Shown here one piece after another: positions 25,101 to 37,267 of a DNA stretch of 64,000 nucleotides. The first letter of the stretch is position 1. The number at the start of each line of letters is the position of its first letter. Both the position numbers and the translations under genes were made by a program. Origin of the DNA: Ascidia mentula (Eukaryota; Chordata; Ascidiacea; Phlebobranchia; Ascidiidae); the NCBI GenBank assembly GCA_947561715.1, contig OX387203.1:3472001-3536000 (forward strand), read 5' to 3'. The notes under the pieces were generated by a model. That model ran no database searches, was not told the origin of the DNA, and worked only from the letters and a program-made list of their open reading frames with translations.

Positions 25101-28100
25101 TGGTTTAATGGAAATGTAACACGGATTGCGTGAAAACTAAAAATTTTCTGTTTTTTGACGCCCTAACATATTGATTTTCGCAGATACATTAATCGTCTTA
25201 TTCCTACCCCCAGCTTTTGGAACGCCGCCGTTTATCGTTTGTGGAGACGAATGAGTTTCCAAAAATGTGGTGAAGTTATCAGCCGAGTGTGAGCTTCCAT
25301 TGATGTTAATAACTGCAATGATTTCGGTTCTGGAGCCGTTTACTGTTAAGCTCTCAACTGTGGCGTTCAGTGATGTGTAAGAGAAAGATGTGTTGGATTG
25401 TATATCTGCGATCAGTGCCTCAATCTGATGAAAGTAAAAATGTTATTAGCTATAAACAAGAAAATTTTCACGTGCTGACTAGCGCATCTTACCGTGGACT
25501 GGATCTTGGCGGTCGTTTCGTTTACTGCGACCTCGACAGTAAACAATGCCCGATATTCTAACATGGTTGTTGATACAATTGGAACGGTTGTTGTTGCTGT
25601 GGCATAGAAAAATAACACATTCAAGTGAAAATACGAAAAATAGAATACTGGGTAATTAATGATGTGCCAAATGGACCTGATGCACCGTAAAACAACGACA
25701 AAATATTTTTAAGGCTTTTTTTATTATATAAAAGGCAGACTTACGCATGCAAAATGTTCCGTTGCCCGTAAACCCAGTGTTGCAACTGCATGAAAAACTC
25801 CCATCTGCGTTGCTGCAGCGTGCGTTGGCATGACAACCGTGGGTCCCAGCGCATTCGTTAATATCTGCAACGCAACGATAACGACAAGTTTGGTTTAGAC
25901 AATACGTGAGACATGCCACAAGAAACAATATCGATTTTGAATAGAACCACATTCTCTCCATATATATATACCAATTATCCAAAATTCGTTTAAAGAAAAA
26001 TTCCTGCGATTTATTTCAAAAAATTTGGTTATCTCCAATTTTACCTGTGCAATTCATTCCATCTCCGGTGAATCCCGCGTTGCAAGCGCACGTGAAGCTT
26101 CCATTTGTATTAGTACAAGATGCCCAGGTGGCGTGACAGGTGTTGTTGCCAGGATTGCACTCATCCTGATCTGAAATACAAATTTTATAGAAATACTAGA
26201 TTAACGTCGATTCGCAACGCAACTATCATAAAGTTGCAATGGCAGAAATGATTCGAATATATAAAATTCAGAATTCTTGTAATCGGAATTTCGCAGATTT
26301 CTCGTAAACTGAAACATAGTATCAAGGGCATGTCATTTGTTCTCAATTTGTTCCAAAAGCTATACGATTTAATTTCACGTTTGTTCATACAAGCGGATAT
26401 CACATTAATAAAGGTTTTGTCTCTTTACTAACTTACATACATAATTAAACTTTTCTGTCAAGATCGCCGGGAATTACCCATGTACGACTGAGCACAAAGT
26501 TTTCAAAAATTAAACCACGCTTACCAAAAATTGTTTCGTTATAAAAGTATCTTACCAACACACACGATCGGGTCTGTTGTGCCATTCGCAACGTAACCAG
26601 TGTTACAGTTACATAAATAACTTCCAACTGTGTTCACACATGTTCCATTCGCTCCGCAATCACGACTCAACGCCGTGCACTCGTCAATTTCTGCACAAAA
26701 AAAATGCATTTTAGAAGTCGCGCATGCGTTAATTTCTACAAAGAATAAAAAAATTATGTAAAAGTATCATAATCGATCGTACAAAACATAGTATTTTATC
26801 ACAGCGACCAAAATTCATAATGTTAAGTTGTGACATCAAAATCGGCTAAATTTGTAGAACTCTTGAGACGATCATCACCGTGTTACGAGCGCAAAACTGA
26901 CATATTAATACAACGCGGGTAACGAAACAAGGCGGGCGGTGCGGATGTGACCCGTGGCCCGCGCGCCGCCAGTTTAATTCCCCAGTATACATGTACTTTT
27001 ATTGGAGGACTTTCCGTCGTAAATGTTACGTTCTGCGACATTGTATAAGCATAAATCCAAATACTATACCATTTTCACACAGAAAAAAAATAGTTAGCAA
27101 CGAAAAAATAACGCTTTAGGAGGTTCCTTTATTGCATACCCACAACGAAATATCGGTTTAACAACCGAGGTACCTGCGCACGTGAAACCATCTCCAGTAA
27201 ATCCTGAATTACAAGCACAAGTAAAGCTTCCATTTGTATTTGTACAAGTGGCGTTTCCGTCGCAATTGCTAGTATTGACACCGGTTGGACACTCGTCAAC
27301 GTCTGTGACAAAATGATGTCAACTAACCAACTATTGCTAACAGGTATAAGTCATTTCGTTTTAGAACACTTACCTTCGCATGTCTTGCTCACTGATAACG
27401 CATAGCCGGTATTACATTCACATGTGTAGGTACCGGGTAAGTTTGTGCAGTTAAAGGTCTGAGAACCGCAGATAGTCCCATTTAAACATTCGTCAATTTC
27501 TAAAATGAAACGTTTTGTTTTCGAATTCGGATGTGAATTGTTCTTTTCATTTCAATTTGTGCCCAGCCAAGATAACTCAGCTCTCGTTTTAATCTGACAC
27601 AATGCTTACCTGTGCAACTTGTTCCAGCTGGGATAACTTGAACAGTCTCACCGGGATAACTTGTTGTACTTGTGTCGCTATACCCGCTCTGACAAGTGCA
27701 CTGAGCGGCCGAGTCGCTGAAGCTGTCGTCGCAGTTCGCGTTCGCGTGGCACGGAACATATCCGGTTGAACACAGGTTGGGAACTTGGGGACAAAAATTA
27801 TGATTTGATTATGATGTAATCGAAGCGTTGTGGTGGTGGTTGTTAATAAAAAAATGTAACTTACCTAAGGTTCTATCGGTGGAATTGTTGACGAAGTCCA
27901 CAGACCTATTCACATTTGCCTGACTGGAAACCACAATTGTTTCTTGATTAGTTACTGGGACAACATGACCGGATGTAATATTGTTGATGAAGAAGTCTGC
28001 AAAAAATGGATCGTGGATCGTCACATTTAGTAAAATGATGAACCCCAGTATTCGCTGACGTCACCACAATGCATCTATATTTGCGCATTGCAAATATCCA

Positions 28101-28286
28101 GTAGTCAAAATATTTACTTCAAATATATTTACTATCCCTTAAACATATCTTATCGATAACACATGTGGAAATATTTCAGACAAAAAAACGAATTAAAATA
28201 AACTCACATGCATTTGAGTCTCCTTGGCAAGATCCATACTCAATGGAGGAGGCACTGAGAAGACAAAGGAGAATCAACGATTTCAT
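22187..28286 (-). CDS. ZP4: EGF-SEA-ZP transmembrane egg-coat-like protein (881 aa)
   Basis: Nineteen coding exons: 28208-28286, 27865-27996, 27610-27783, 27374-27499, 27174-27302, 26556-26690, 26045-26170, 25745-25864, 25493-25596, 25208-25424, 24888-25028, 24633-24811, 24287-24435, 23968-24100, 23712-23812, 23242-23431, 23039-23141, 22510-22626 and 22187-22377. The sum is 882 codons in frame. The architecture is that of ZP2. Features include signal peptide [23 protein letters not shown] starts DVDEC, EIDEC, DQDEC and DINEC, ZP-N start [25 protein letters not shown], furin site GRRRRSA, helix [19 protein letters not shown], and tail [12 protein letters not shown]. The first SEA exon is 21 bases longer than in the paralogues, adding a Thr/Val-rich linker ([10 protein letters not shown]). 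The N-terminal exon groups with ZP2, and the SEA exon groups with ZP3. Confidence 0.9.
26890..26985. mobile_element. GC-rich insert in a ZP4 intron, possibly a hAT-type DNA transposon end
   Basis: The stretch around gtggcccgcgcgccgccag is strongly GC-rich against AT-rich introns and has no counterpart in ZP2, ZP3 or ZP5. Runs of the type GTGGCCCGC...GCCAGTTT occur near the ends of many hAT elements. No transposase is present and I cannot define both ends, so the family call is tentative. Confidence 0.3.
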
Positions 28287-28602
28287 CACGATTTTCGGAC
28301 ACTTAGGATTTTAAAGTTGTTTGATCGAGAACAAATCTTGTTTAGGTTTACAGATAAAGTCCGCTTATCACACTGCAACAGAGAAGGATGTGTAAATAAG
28401 TAGCCGTATTGCATTCCCATCGCCTTTAACCATCTATGAAAATAGAAACCACCAACATCATCAAATTCAACGTTGATCACCAAACTTTGAGCGGCTATAA
28501 TTCCTACAAAATGTCAACTTAGCTCCCCGGCATTTTCTAGTGCACCACTTTAGTTAAACAACGTTTTAGTCGAAATGTGAGACAAATAGTCGTGGTCGTA
28601 GC

Positions 28603-28608
28603 TTATAT
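28603..28608 (-). promoter_or_regulatory. TATA-like box upstream of ZP4
   Basis: The minus-strand reading is gcATATAAgc, about 320 bases before the ZP4 start codon. It is followed on the plus strand by ccttccc, as in ZP3. No perfect CRE palindrome lies upstream, unlike ZP3 and ZP5. Confidence 0.4.
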
Positions 28609-29147
28609 GCCTTCCCAAAACGTGACTTGTTGAAGAGATTTCGCTTTCTGTCATCACAGCAAAAGCAAAGGAGAAACATGTCTTCCCTCTTCCTGGTGGT
28701 GCCCCCTGACCTTGAAACGTCAGGTGCTGGAGAAGGATTTACTGAGGCTCGGATTTTCACCGACTTCCACCACCATGACATGTGATTTTTTACTTTGTTT
28801 GGAAAACGGACCATTGTGTCTTTATGCATGAACGAGTCTGTTTTGATTGTTCTTGTTGGTACAGTTTCTTGAGTGGTCAATGTTGTATAACCGAATCAAC
28901 TATGGTAAACAAAATGACACGTATCATCATATTTAACATTTGTAATAAAAGCAATGCTACATTTAATCTTGAGACCGTTGACATAAACTGTAGTTCAACA
29001 CAACGTGGAATATATTAAACACGTTATATCACAGCAGTGTTGATTTTTCGCAATATTTTGACTGAAACATCATCCGCAATGGCGTTGTCAAACATAACAC
29101 CCTCTTTATTTTCTCGTGGTAGATATTCGAATTTTCCGATTATTCGC

Positions 29148-29235
29148 TTTTAATTGGGCATATCGGCCACACCTACGTCGATAAAACGACGCGTCCGCGC
29201 GACTGCCATCGCGTTAACGGTGACTGGATCGTGAA
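29148..29235. repeat. Shared upstream block, ZP4 copy
   Basis: Landmarks catatcggccacacctacgt, gactgcc and gttaacggt appear in the same order as the copies upstream of ZP3 and ZP5. Confidence 0.5.
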
Positions 29236-30194
29236 AGGTCCTTTATAAATAGTCTTTCTGACATTGTAAGAGCACGGATGGATAACATTTCGTCTCACTT
29301 GCCAACATTGTAAATTTTTAGGGTGGAAAAAGGTGGTAATTACGAACATAGCTTGGAATTTTCCAACCTATGTTTGACTTTTCCACCCAGAAGTTGAATT
29401 TGACCACCTTTACTTGGTAAAATCCACCCCTTTGTTGTAGTTTTACACCTCAAAAATTTTGACGTGTGCTTTTCCACGTATTGATAAATTGTCGGTGAAA
29501 AGTTACACTCGTGTGGTTGTTGCAGTTCCACCCTTGTAGGGTCGGTGATCATTGCAATTGTAAAGTGTTTTCCATTGATGGAGAATGGCTTGGGTAGAAC
29601 TAACTAAATTTGCAATCTACATGTTGCTTTTTTGCAATCTAGCAATTTTGATAACGTCTCTACAAAAGCACTTCGAATAAAAAATGTCAATTGATTGTCG
29701 GTAAAAATATTTTGCTACGGTGGACACAGTTTCATCGATGGAGTAAACCTGCTTATACCTTATGATAATGAAACAATAGGTGTTGCAAAATAAATAACCT
29801 TCATTGGTTTGTCGCATACACACAACTCAGTGCTTGCGGTAAAGTTCATTTCGCTGGGTAACTTGAAAACTGCTGGGATTTTAACTTATACCACGTTCAT
29901 CTGCATGCTTCAGGCAAGTTCTGTGTAAAATTTAAAAAAATCCTACGGACTGGAAAAGTTTCAAATGTTTGCCTGTATCAAGCGACTACTCCACTAGTTG
30001 CTTCGTGTATGTTCGCATTCAAATTTGCAAGTATTGCAGCATCAATATATCCTTTTTTTAACAAAAATAGCCCGAATTGATGTTTTTGGATGGTCATTTT
30101 GTTCTAATTTGTGCATATACTTGTGTTTTGATTTTGGTAAATCTGTTAAAGTTGTGTTCAGTCGTGCGTGATATATATTTTCTCGACCTTTCAC

Positions 30195-30310
30195 GTTCAT
30201 CTGACCATGTCCTTGGGTCCCACATTGGCCGTTATCGTGCCAATGGAACCGTGCCTACCTTATATCAGCGCAACTGCCATGGTGTTAAAGGTTTAGCACC
30301 GGGCGAAGTT
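30195..30310. repeat. Shared upstream block, extra diverged copy
   Basis: Landmarks ttggccgttatcgtgcc, gcaactgccatggtgttaaa and gggcgaag resemble the ZP3 copy, which also ends in gggcgaag. This second copy in one intergenic gap suggests a lost gene copy or a mobile origin for the block. Confidence 0.4.
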
Positions 30311-30607
30311 TCTTACTATTATACTCTTAAGTATAGAGTTATGCATATTTTTGAACAGTTAAAAGGAATTTCGTGTTTACGTCATGACACAATTACATAA
30401 GGCGTTCTTCGCGCTGTATTAAAAATGCAATGTAACTTTTTGGTTTGCGTGCTTTATAACTTTTCTGCAGCAATGGGACGTTTGCGAAGCAATGGAAAGT
30501 TATGTAAGGCAACCTTTTGCAACACTAAACTATTTTAAACATATAATTACTCTACACTTCTGTCTCATCATTTAACAACTAAACTCGTTTTGATTTTGTG
30601 TATAATA

Positions 30608-31329
30608 TTTATTACGTTTACTTACATTGCCACTCGCTACAGCATACAGGCACAATCGACAACAAATAGCGCTGTATTAAATTAATAAAAACCACAACAA
30701 AACACAAGAAATAACATTAGGTCATTGCATAAGAAATATGGGGTCACGTGTCGAAATTGCGTCATAGAAAGCAGTTTAGATCCAAAACGAACGACTTCAA
30801 AACACACAGCGAAACTTTTTAGCAAGTTGCTGAATTCCAAGACTGAGTGTTCTGCAACAGCTTAGAAAAAGTTACACTGGGGCTTTGACAACAAACTGCT
30901 TTACGCCAGTTTTTGATTTAAAGCAGGAAAAACCGGCTTCAGCAGTTTCAACGCGCATGGTTAGCTTTTTCATACATATTTTGCTATGTGTTACATTTCC
31001 ACGAAAAAAATTGTTTAAATTATTTAGAAAGTCACTGTGCAAATATTTAACTTTGCGAGTGGCTGTAGGCAATGATACGTTATCTAATGACTTTTTTTGC
31101 AACAGGCAGATCTCAAGTTTAGAGAAAGGAAATCCTTCTCATCGTCAAAGGTTATTAACCTTTTAACATGATCAAGGGCTTTCACGTCAGTACGTCTTTG
31201 TAAGCATGTTTGTGAACCTTTATACAAAGCCAAGCGCGTTACATGGCTCGATGTTTCCTTTAAATACGAAACTACGTAAGTTACAAAGCATATATGTGAA
31301 GTATCGAGAAACCAGGAAGGTTCGTAAAT
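30608..31329 (-). promoter_or_regulatory. ZP5 3' UTR and candidate poly(A) signal
   Basis: This is homologous to the other flanks, with a minus-strand AATAAA at 30608-30613, about 720 bases past the stop. Conserved landmarks include gccactcgctacagcata and tttcctttaaatacgaaac. Confidence 0.5.
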
Positions 31330-34300
31330 CTATTTTGTGATTGCGTTTGAGTTGACATAGCTCAGGTCGTAATCTTTGCCGTGACTCTGGCTACGCTTGA
31401 ATGCAAAAACAGCAATAAGAATAGCGACAAGTGCGAACATGACGACCGCAAGCCCGATAAGTATCCAGAGCACTGTACGATCTTCAGAAGTTGCTCCTCC
31501 AGGTACGTTGGGTGGACCAGTAACTAAACAACGCCACAAAATAAAGATTTAAAATATAACTACCTGCATCTATAATAGTTTCAAACACAGTCTCGAAAAT
31601 TCACTGTACCCGTGCAAGATCTTATATTTTATACAACACACCATTTTAGCAAATCTTAAATTTCCCAAAGTATACAGTTTTATTATACTGTACCTTGGCA
31701 TCTTCCAGCTGCGTCCTTGAATGCTCCGTCTCCACAAACGCATTGTTCAGCTCTTGCGGCGTCCAACACACAAATTCCAACTTCACCACAGTCCTTACTG
31801 CATGCATCCTCTGCAAACCATATTTTCGTTACTTTTGATTGTGCAACGTTTGCTTTGGTTTTGTGACCGCGTTGCGCAATGCTAAATTAATTCCTTTATA
31901 TAAGCATCGACTTGATGTTATTAAACATAGATGAACTCATGTAAATAAGTTTGGATTTTTCCCTCAAATGTTAACGCCCATCATTTATGTCTATTGTAAA
32001 TCACACTGATTTATGTTGGGTATCTTGCAAAATTTTACCTTCTTTTCTTTGAAAGAACGCTGTGGCTTCGCCTGTTTGTTCAACTTCTCGTTTCACTTTA
32101 ACCATAATAGCTGATCGTCGTCGTCTTCCTGAAGCACCACACTAGAAGAGGAGCAAGTTATGAACGATCCTTTTATCGTTTAAACTATGGAAATGTTTGT
32201 TTTGTATAAGCAAGTTGTTAAACGTGAATGCTGCGGGTACTCACGCTGGCGGTACATGAAGTCCCTCCTGTTTCGACGCAGAGCTCCACCACAAACTGCA
32301 CCCGCGATGTTCTGCTTGAGCCAAAGAAGAAGGACTGAAGTCTGATAATCGCATGGGACGACTGGCTGTTCCTCACCGCCGAAAAAGTATTGAGAATCGA
32401 TGATGTTGCACTTGTTGGCGTTGACTTGCAGTGATTTCTGCGGAGAAAGAAGATTTTTTTTAATCAGTGAAACAACCTTTTTGTTCTGAAATTTTTTGAC
32501 TTGAAATTTTAACGCATTTACTCGTCGTACGTAACTTTACTCCGAAAAACTTTCAGTAACTAATCCTAACTATTAAGTTCACCTGCAAGGTCGTCAGTAA
32601 ACGATATTTTTTTGCTACGTTCACAATGTCTTTTTAGGCCATTGTAATCATTTTGTAAGTAATTATCCATTGGCTTCAAAAAAATTGAAATATATTCTCT
32701 GAGACACTAAGTAAGATTGTTTGAGGCGAAATTTTCTGTTTAAGGTGGTCGTATCTAGCCATATTTTTAGCTTGCCATACTTACTCCATCAGTGTGATGC
32801 TGTTGGTAGTATCTTCAGCTGCAGAAACCGACACTGCTTTAATTCGGATTTTGATATCATTTGGCAAAGAAGTGGAGGGGCCGACCTGTTGATGAAAATA
32901 TGAGTGAAAAAACTGGACGTACAGCTTTGCTGCTGATGTAGCCCCAGACACCAAACGCGTATATGGGTATCTATGGTGCCATTAAAGTATTTTCAACAAG
33001 TATTTGAATCGTTACGTTCTACCGGTGGAAACCAAGGGGATTATAAATTAGGGCGGCGATTCCTCAGCGTTTCATTCAACCAGATACAAAATCAAGTTAT
33101 TCATCAAATTTTTTGTTTCATTTTCTTTATTTTAAATAATACTTCATGCTAGTGAAAATGTTTTAGAAGCCCCATCTTACCCTGAAGTTAATTGTGGTTC
33201 CTGTACCAACTGCGCCGTTCAGAGGGCTTGCGAGGCTGGAATCAGAAAACGGTTCTGCTTGAAACTGCACGGGCTGCGAAAGGGGTGTCTCTATGTTCGG
33301 TCCGTTCACCTCGCTTCAAAAATTAGAACAGGCAAGTTAGTTTAGCTGTTACTCGCAGCATAAAGTTAATTGATAAAGGAAAATATTTCAAGTCTAAAAC
33401 TACGGTTTAATTACAAAATATAAGATTTGGCTGCATTAGCTTACCTCTTAGTGGCGTTGAAATCGAATGAAATATTCTGACTTTTCTGGTAAACACACGT
33501 GATGGGATATGTGATAACAACACCGGTAGTGTACGTAGCAGTGGGGTCGTCGTTCGTCAAGTTCCAGGATATTTTCACGTTGCTGCCATCGTCCTGTTTT
33601 ATAACAAAATGATATGGTCCCCAATTTTGTTTAGGCCGAATCACACTTCTTGAGTTGCAGTTAAATGATCTTCCTGCTTACCGATGTAACTCCACCACAC
33701 GATCCACTGAACTTCCAGTAGCCGGAATTGTCGTCGTTTCCATTGCAGGTGTTCAGTTTCATAAAACTTACATTAGCGATCTGGTTGTCCACAAAAAAGG
33801 ACTCCAAGGCCCAAACATCCACACGGTCGGAATGACATGTGAAGTTCACGGGCAAAACTAAACACAAAATCGGCGGTTTTAGTCTTAGCTTGGTCAAAAG
33901 TGTAATTGGACGAATTTATGTAGAAAGCCTCATGCACTAGATGACTTACCACAATTAGTGCCGTTCAGATTAGGTGTTGTGGAAGCGTCAGCATACGAAG
34001 TGTTACAGACACAACTGAAGGTACCGTTGGAGTTTGTACAAGTGGCAGCCGTCGAACAATTTCCGTAGTTGGACACGCATTCGTCGTAATCTAAAATTCA
34101 CATCGGTTAGACGTTAATTTCAAACTAGTTAGCAAAAGAATCCTTGCACTAATTTTTTTTTTCACTTATGTGTATTGTTTTCTGTAGTACCTAATGCTGA
34201 TCGACTAATTGTTGAATTTAATTTTTTTTCATTTATTTTGCAGAATATCACCAAAGTTTTAAATCTGTAAATTTTGACGTCCATCCACCATTAAGAAGTG

Positions 34301-36939
34301 CTTTATGAATTGCCTTACCGGCTGCAGTGGGCGTGCCACCATTGATATTTAGTGAAGAAGCAGTGTGAGCTATTAACCGGGCTGTGAAGTCGTCTCTCGA
34401 ATCTGTAGTTTCATTAAACGACAACAACACAATGATTTCCGAAGAAGCACCGCTCGTCAATCGTTCAACTGTTGCTGTCACTGATGTGTAACTCAGAGAA
34501 GTTGCAGTTTGAATTTCGCCGATAAATGAGACAATCTGAATGAAATGTAAACTCGTAACGTTAAGAATAATTTGTTTATTTTAGTTGCAATCCGGCCTAT
34601 CTTACCGTACTCTCGATGGTGCTTGTTGGATCAGTTACCGCATTGGGCACAGAAACCACCGCCCGATAATCGTAGTAAAGAGTTGACGCTAAACAAAAAA
34701 GGATTACCGCTGGTTTTTTCGTCGTACAAAAGCGACGCGATTAATTTCCTTTAAATACTCTAATTAACTGCATTTTGCAGTCGTAAAGGAAATCACTGTA
34801 AAGGGTAGAACTATTCAACGAATGCCTGGTGTTGTGTTAAGGCTAAAAAAATTCAGATACGTCCTGAGAATTATTGATGGCCTGTGACACACAATGTTGT
34901 GTCTTGTAGTATTTTCCCGTATTGTTTTATGTTCAGATGTATTCTTACAAAATTGCACTTACGCATGCAAAATGTTCCGTTGCCTGTGAACCCGGTGTTG
35001 CAACTGCACGAAAAACTCCCAACAGAGTTACTGCATGTGGCGTTGGCATGGCAACCGTGGGTACCAGAAGTGCATTCGTCAATGTCTGCAACGCAGCAAA
35101 ACAACATTACATTTGGACTTTAGACTAAATAGCACACGGTATTGGTGTTAAATTTTACCTGTGCACGTCATTCCATTTCCGGTAAACCCTGTGTTGCAAG
35201 CGCACGTAAAGCTTCCAACTGTATTAGTACAAGTCCCAGCAGTAGCGTCACAAGTGTGGCTACCACCAGTTGCGCACTCATCGTCATCTGTAATATACAA
35301 AGAAATACATCCAATGAAAGTCAGTACGCAACGCGTAGCGCATAACAAAGAGATTCCACTAAGTAGGATTTCAGTACACAGCAGAGTATTTCAACATCCC
35401 AGGAATATCTTATTTAATGCTTAATCAAGGTGTTTCAACAATCATAATTGCCAACATGAAATTGAGTCAGAGTTAAAATATCTTACCGACACACGCGATA
35501 GGGTCTGTTGTTCCATTAGCAATGTAACCAGTGCTGCAATTGCACGAATAACTTCCAGCTGTGTTCACACATGCTCCGTTTACTCCACAATCACGACCCA
35601 AATCCACACACTCGTCAATTTCTGAACAAAATGTGATGATATGTGATTCCAATATATGAATACTGAACCGTTGACTTATCGGATATAAAGATCTTTTCCG
35701 CGACATCGTATCAAAATAAAAGTACATAAAAATACAATTTTACAGCCAAAGAGCAACAATGTGAAAAAAGAGACAATAATGACAAAATCAAGAATAACTT
35801 TTCAAGGCAAATAAGGTTTACCTGTGCATGTGATGCCATTTCCAGTGTAACCCGAATCACAAGTGCAAGTGAAGCTTCCCGCCGTATTCGCACAAGTTGC
35901 GTTAGCGTGGCAGTTGTGAGTATTGACACCAGACGGGCACTCATCAATATCTGTGACAAAAAGACACATATGGTGTCATTAACAGATACCTAGCCATGCT
36001 TTCCTATCACTTACCCACGCATATCTTGCTCGCTGATAACACATAGCCGGCATTGCATTCGCACGTATAAGTACCAGGTGAGTTCGTGCAGTTGAAAGTC
36101 TGAGCACCACATACAGTCGCGTTCGAGCATTCGTTAATATCTAGAAAGAAAAACGTGTTTATTTCTCTCTAAATTCACGCACAGTCCAACCATTTGGATT
36201 TAACTGAAAAACAAGTCCGACGATGTGTGCTTAGTAGAATATCGGTAAAATCGTATTCTTTGAACACAACTTTTTGTTAGTGAAGATCCAGCAAAATAAA
36301 AAGAAAACGCAGATCTTTGCAATTACAATGCAGGCAAGGTCGAAACTTACCCGCGCAACTTGTTCCAGCTGGGATAACTTGAACAGTCTCACCGGGATAA
36401 CTTGTTGTACTTGTGTCACTATACCCGCTCTGACAAGTGCACTGAGCGGCCGAGTCGCCAAAACTGTCGTCGCAGGTCGCGTTTGCGTGACACGGAACAT
36501 ACCCGGTTGAACACAGGTTGGAAACTTTAAACAACAAACGATATAAGCATGATGTACTGTAAACGTTTAATTTGTATTAAATAATTTAATACAACTTACT
36601 CAAGGTTCTGTCGGCGTTTCCATTGACATAGGCCTGGGCATTTGCGACCAGTGTTGAATTGGAGACCGCAAGTGTTTCTTGTGACGTTACTGGTGTGACG
36701 TGGCCCGATACGAGATCATTGATGAAGAAAACTGAAACCAAAATAGATATCATATTACGCGACGTAAAATGTTTAATTTCTTTCCAAAAAACGTTCTCAA
36801 TTAGATGTAGTCAAAATTATGTATTTCAAGAAGAAAATATTAAACTAACAAAAAACTCACAAGCATTTGGATCGCCTTGGCAAGATCCGTATTCTAGCAG
36901 GGAAGCACTCAGAAGACAAAGGAGAATCAACGATTTCAT
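31330..36939 (-). CDS. ZP5: EGF-SEA-ZP transmembrane egg-coat-like protein (877 aa)
   Basis: Nineteen coding exons: 36861-36939, 36600-36731, 36351-36524, 36015-36140, 35822-35950, 35487-35621, 35159-35287, 34963-35085, 34606-34688, 34319-34535, 33950-34090, 33682-33857, 33445-33593, 33181-33313, 32785-32885, 32245-32437, 32039-32141, 31694-31810 and 31330-31523. The sum is 878 codons in frame. Same modules as ZP2: signal peptide [20 protein letters not shown], Cys-rich module, five EGF, ZP2-type SEA, EGF, ZP, GRRRRSA furin site, stalk, helix, tail NAITK. The ZP-C exon starts NHCKSTPTS where the others have NYCPATPTS. It is a clear mosaic. The first exons and their introns match ZP3, the intron after the Cys-rich module matches ZP2, and the stalk-module intron matches ZP2. 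The furin exon switches to the ZP4 version. Confidence 0.9.
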
Positions 36940-37212
36940 CTTCAGTTTTCTACAATTGGGATTTCAAAATTGTTTGATCGTCAACAAATATCGCGTTGGT
37001 TTACAAACAAAATATCGTTTATCGCGCTGAAACAAAACAGATGCGTAAATAAATTAGACTCTACACTATTTCCTCAACGCCATTAAACGAGCTACAAAAA
37101 AATACCCAACTTCGAAATTAACGATAATAACGCTTTCAACGGCCCAAACCTTTCCCTATCCAACACTTGGAAACAGTTGGCTAAAGTGACTGTCCACTGG
37201 TCAACGCTTCAA

Positions 37213-37267
37213 CATATATACCTTTCCAAAGCATGAGTCATTAGAAAGAAATCATTTGCTGACGTCA
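37213..37267 (-). promoter_or_regulatory. ZP5 core promoter: TATA-like box and CRE palindrome
   Basis: A minus-strand TATATATG (37213-37220) has a perfect TGACGTCA (37260-37267) about 40 bases upstream. The pair lies about 275 to 330 bases before the ZP5 start codon. The gctgacgtcacgg core and the following gggaagaa are shared with ZP3. Confidence 0.6.

Larger units (their letters stand above)
28609..30607. other. ZP4 upstream region between ZP4 and ZP5
   Basis: No accepted gene. It holds one copy of the shared upstream block at 29148-29235 and a second, more diverged copy at 30195-30310. At 29320-29540 the motif ttccacc or its complement recurs about six times. A 104-codon minus-strand frame (28566-28880) overlaps the TATA-like box and shows no domain. 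Confidence 0.5.

Noticed and set aside
28566-28880. 104-codon minus-strand frame upstream of ZP4
   Set aside because: It overlaps the TATA-like box, lacks any domain or signal peptide and has no counterpart upstream of the other copies.
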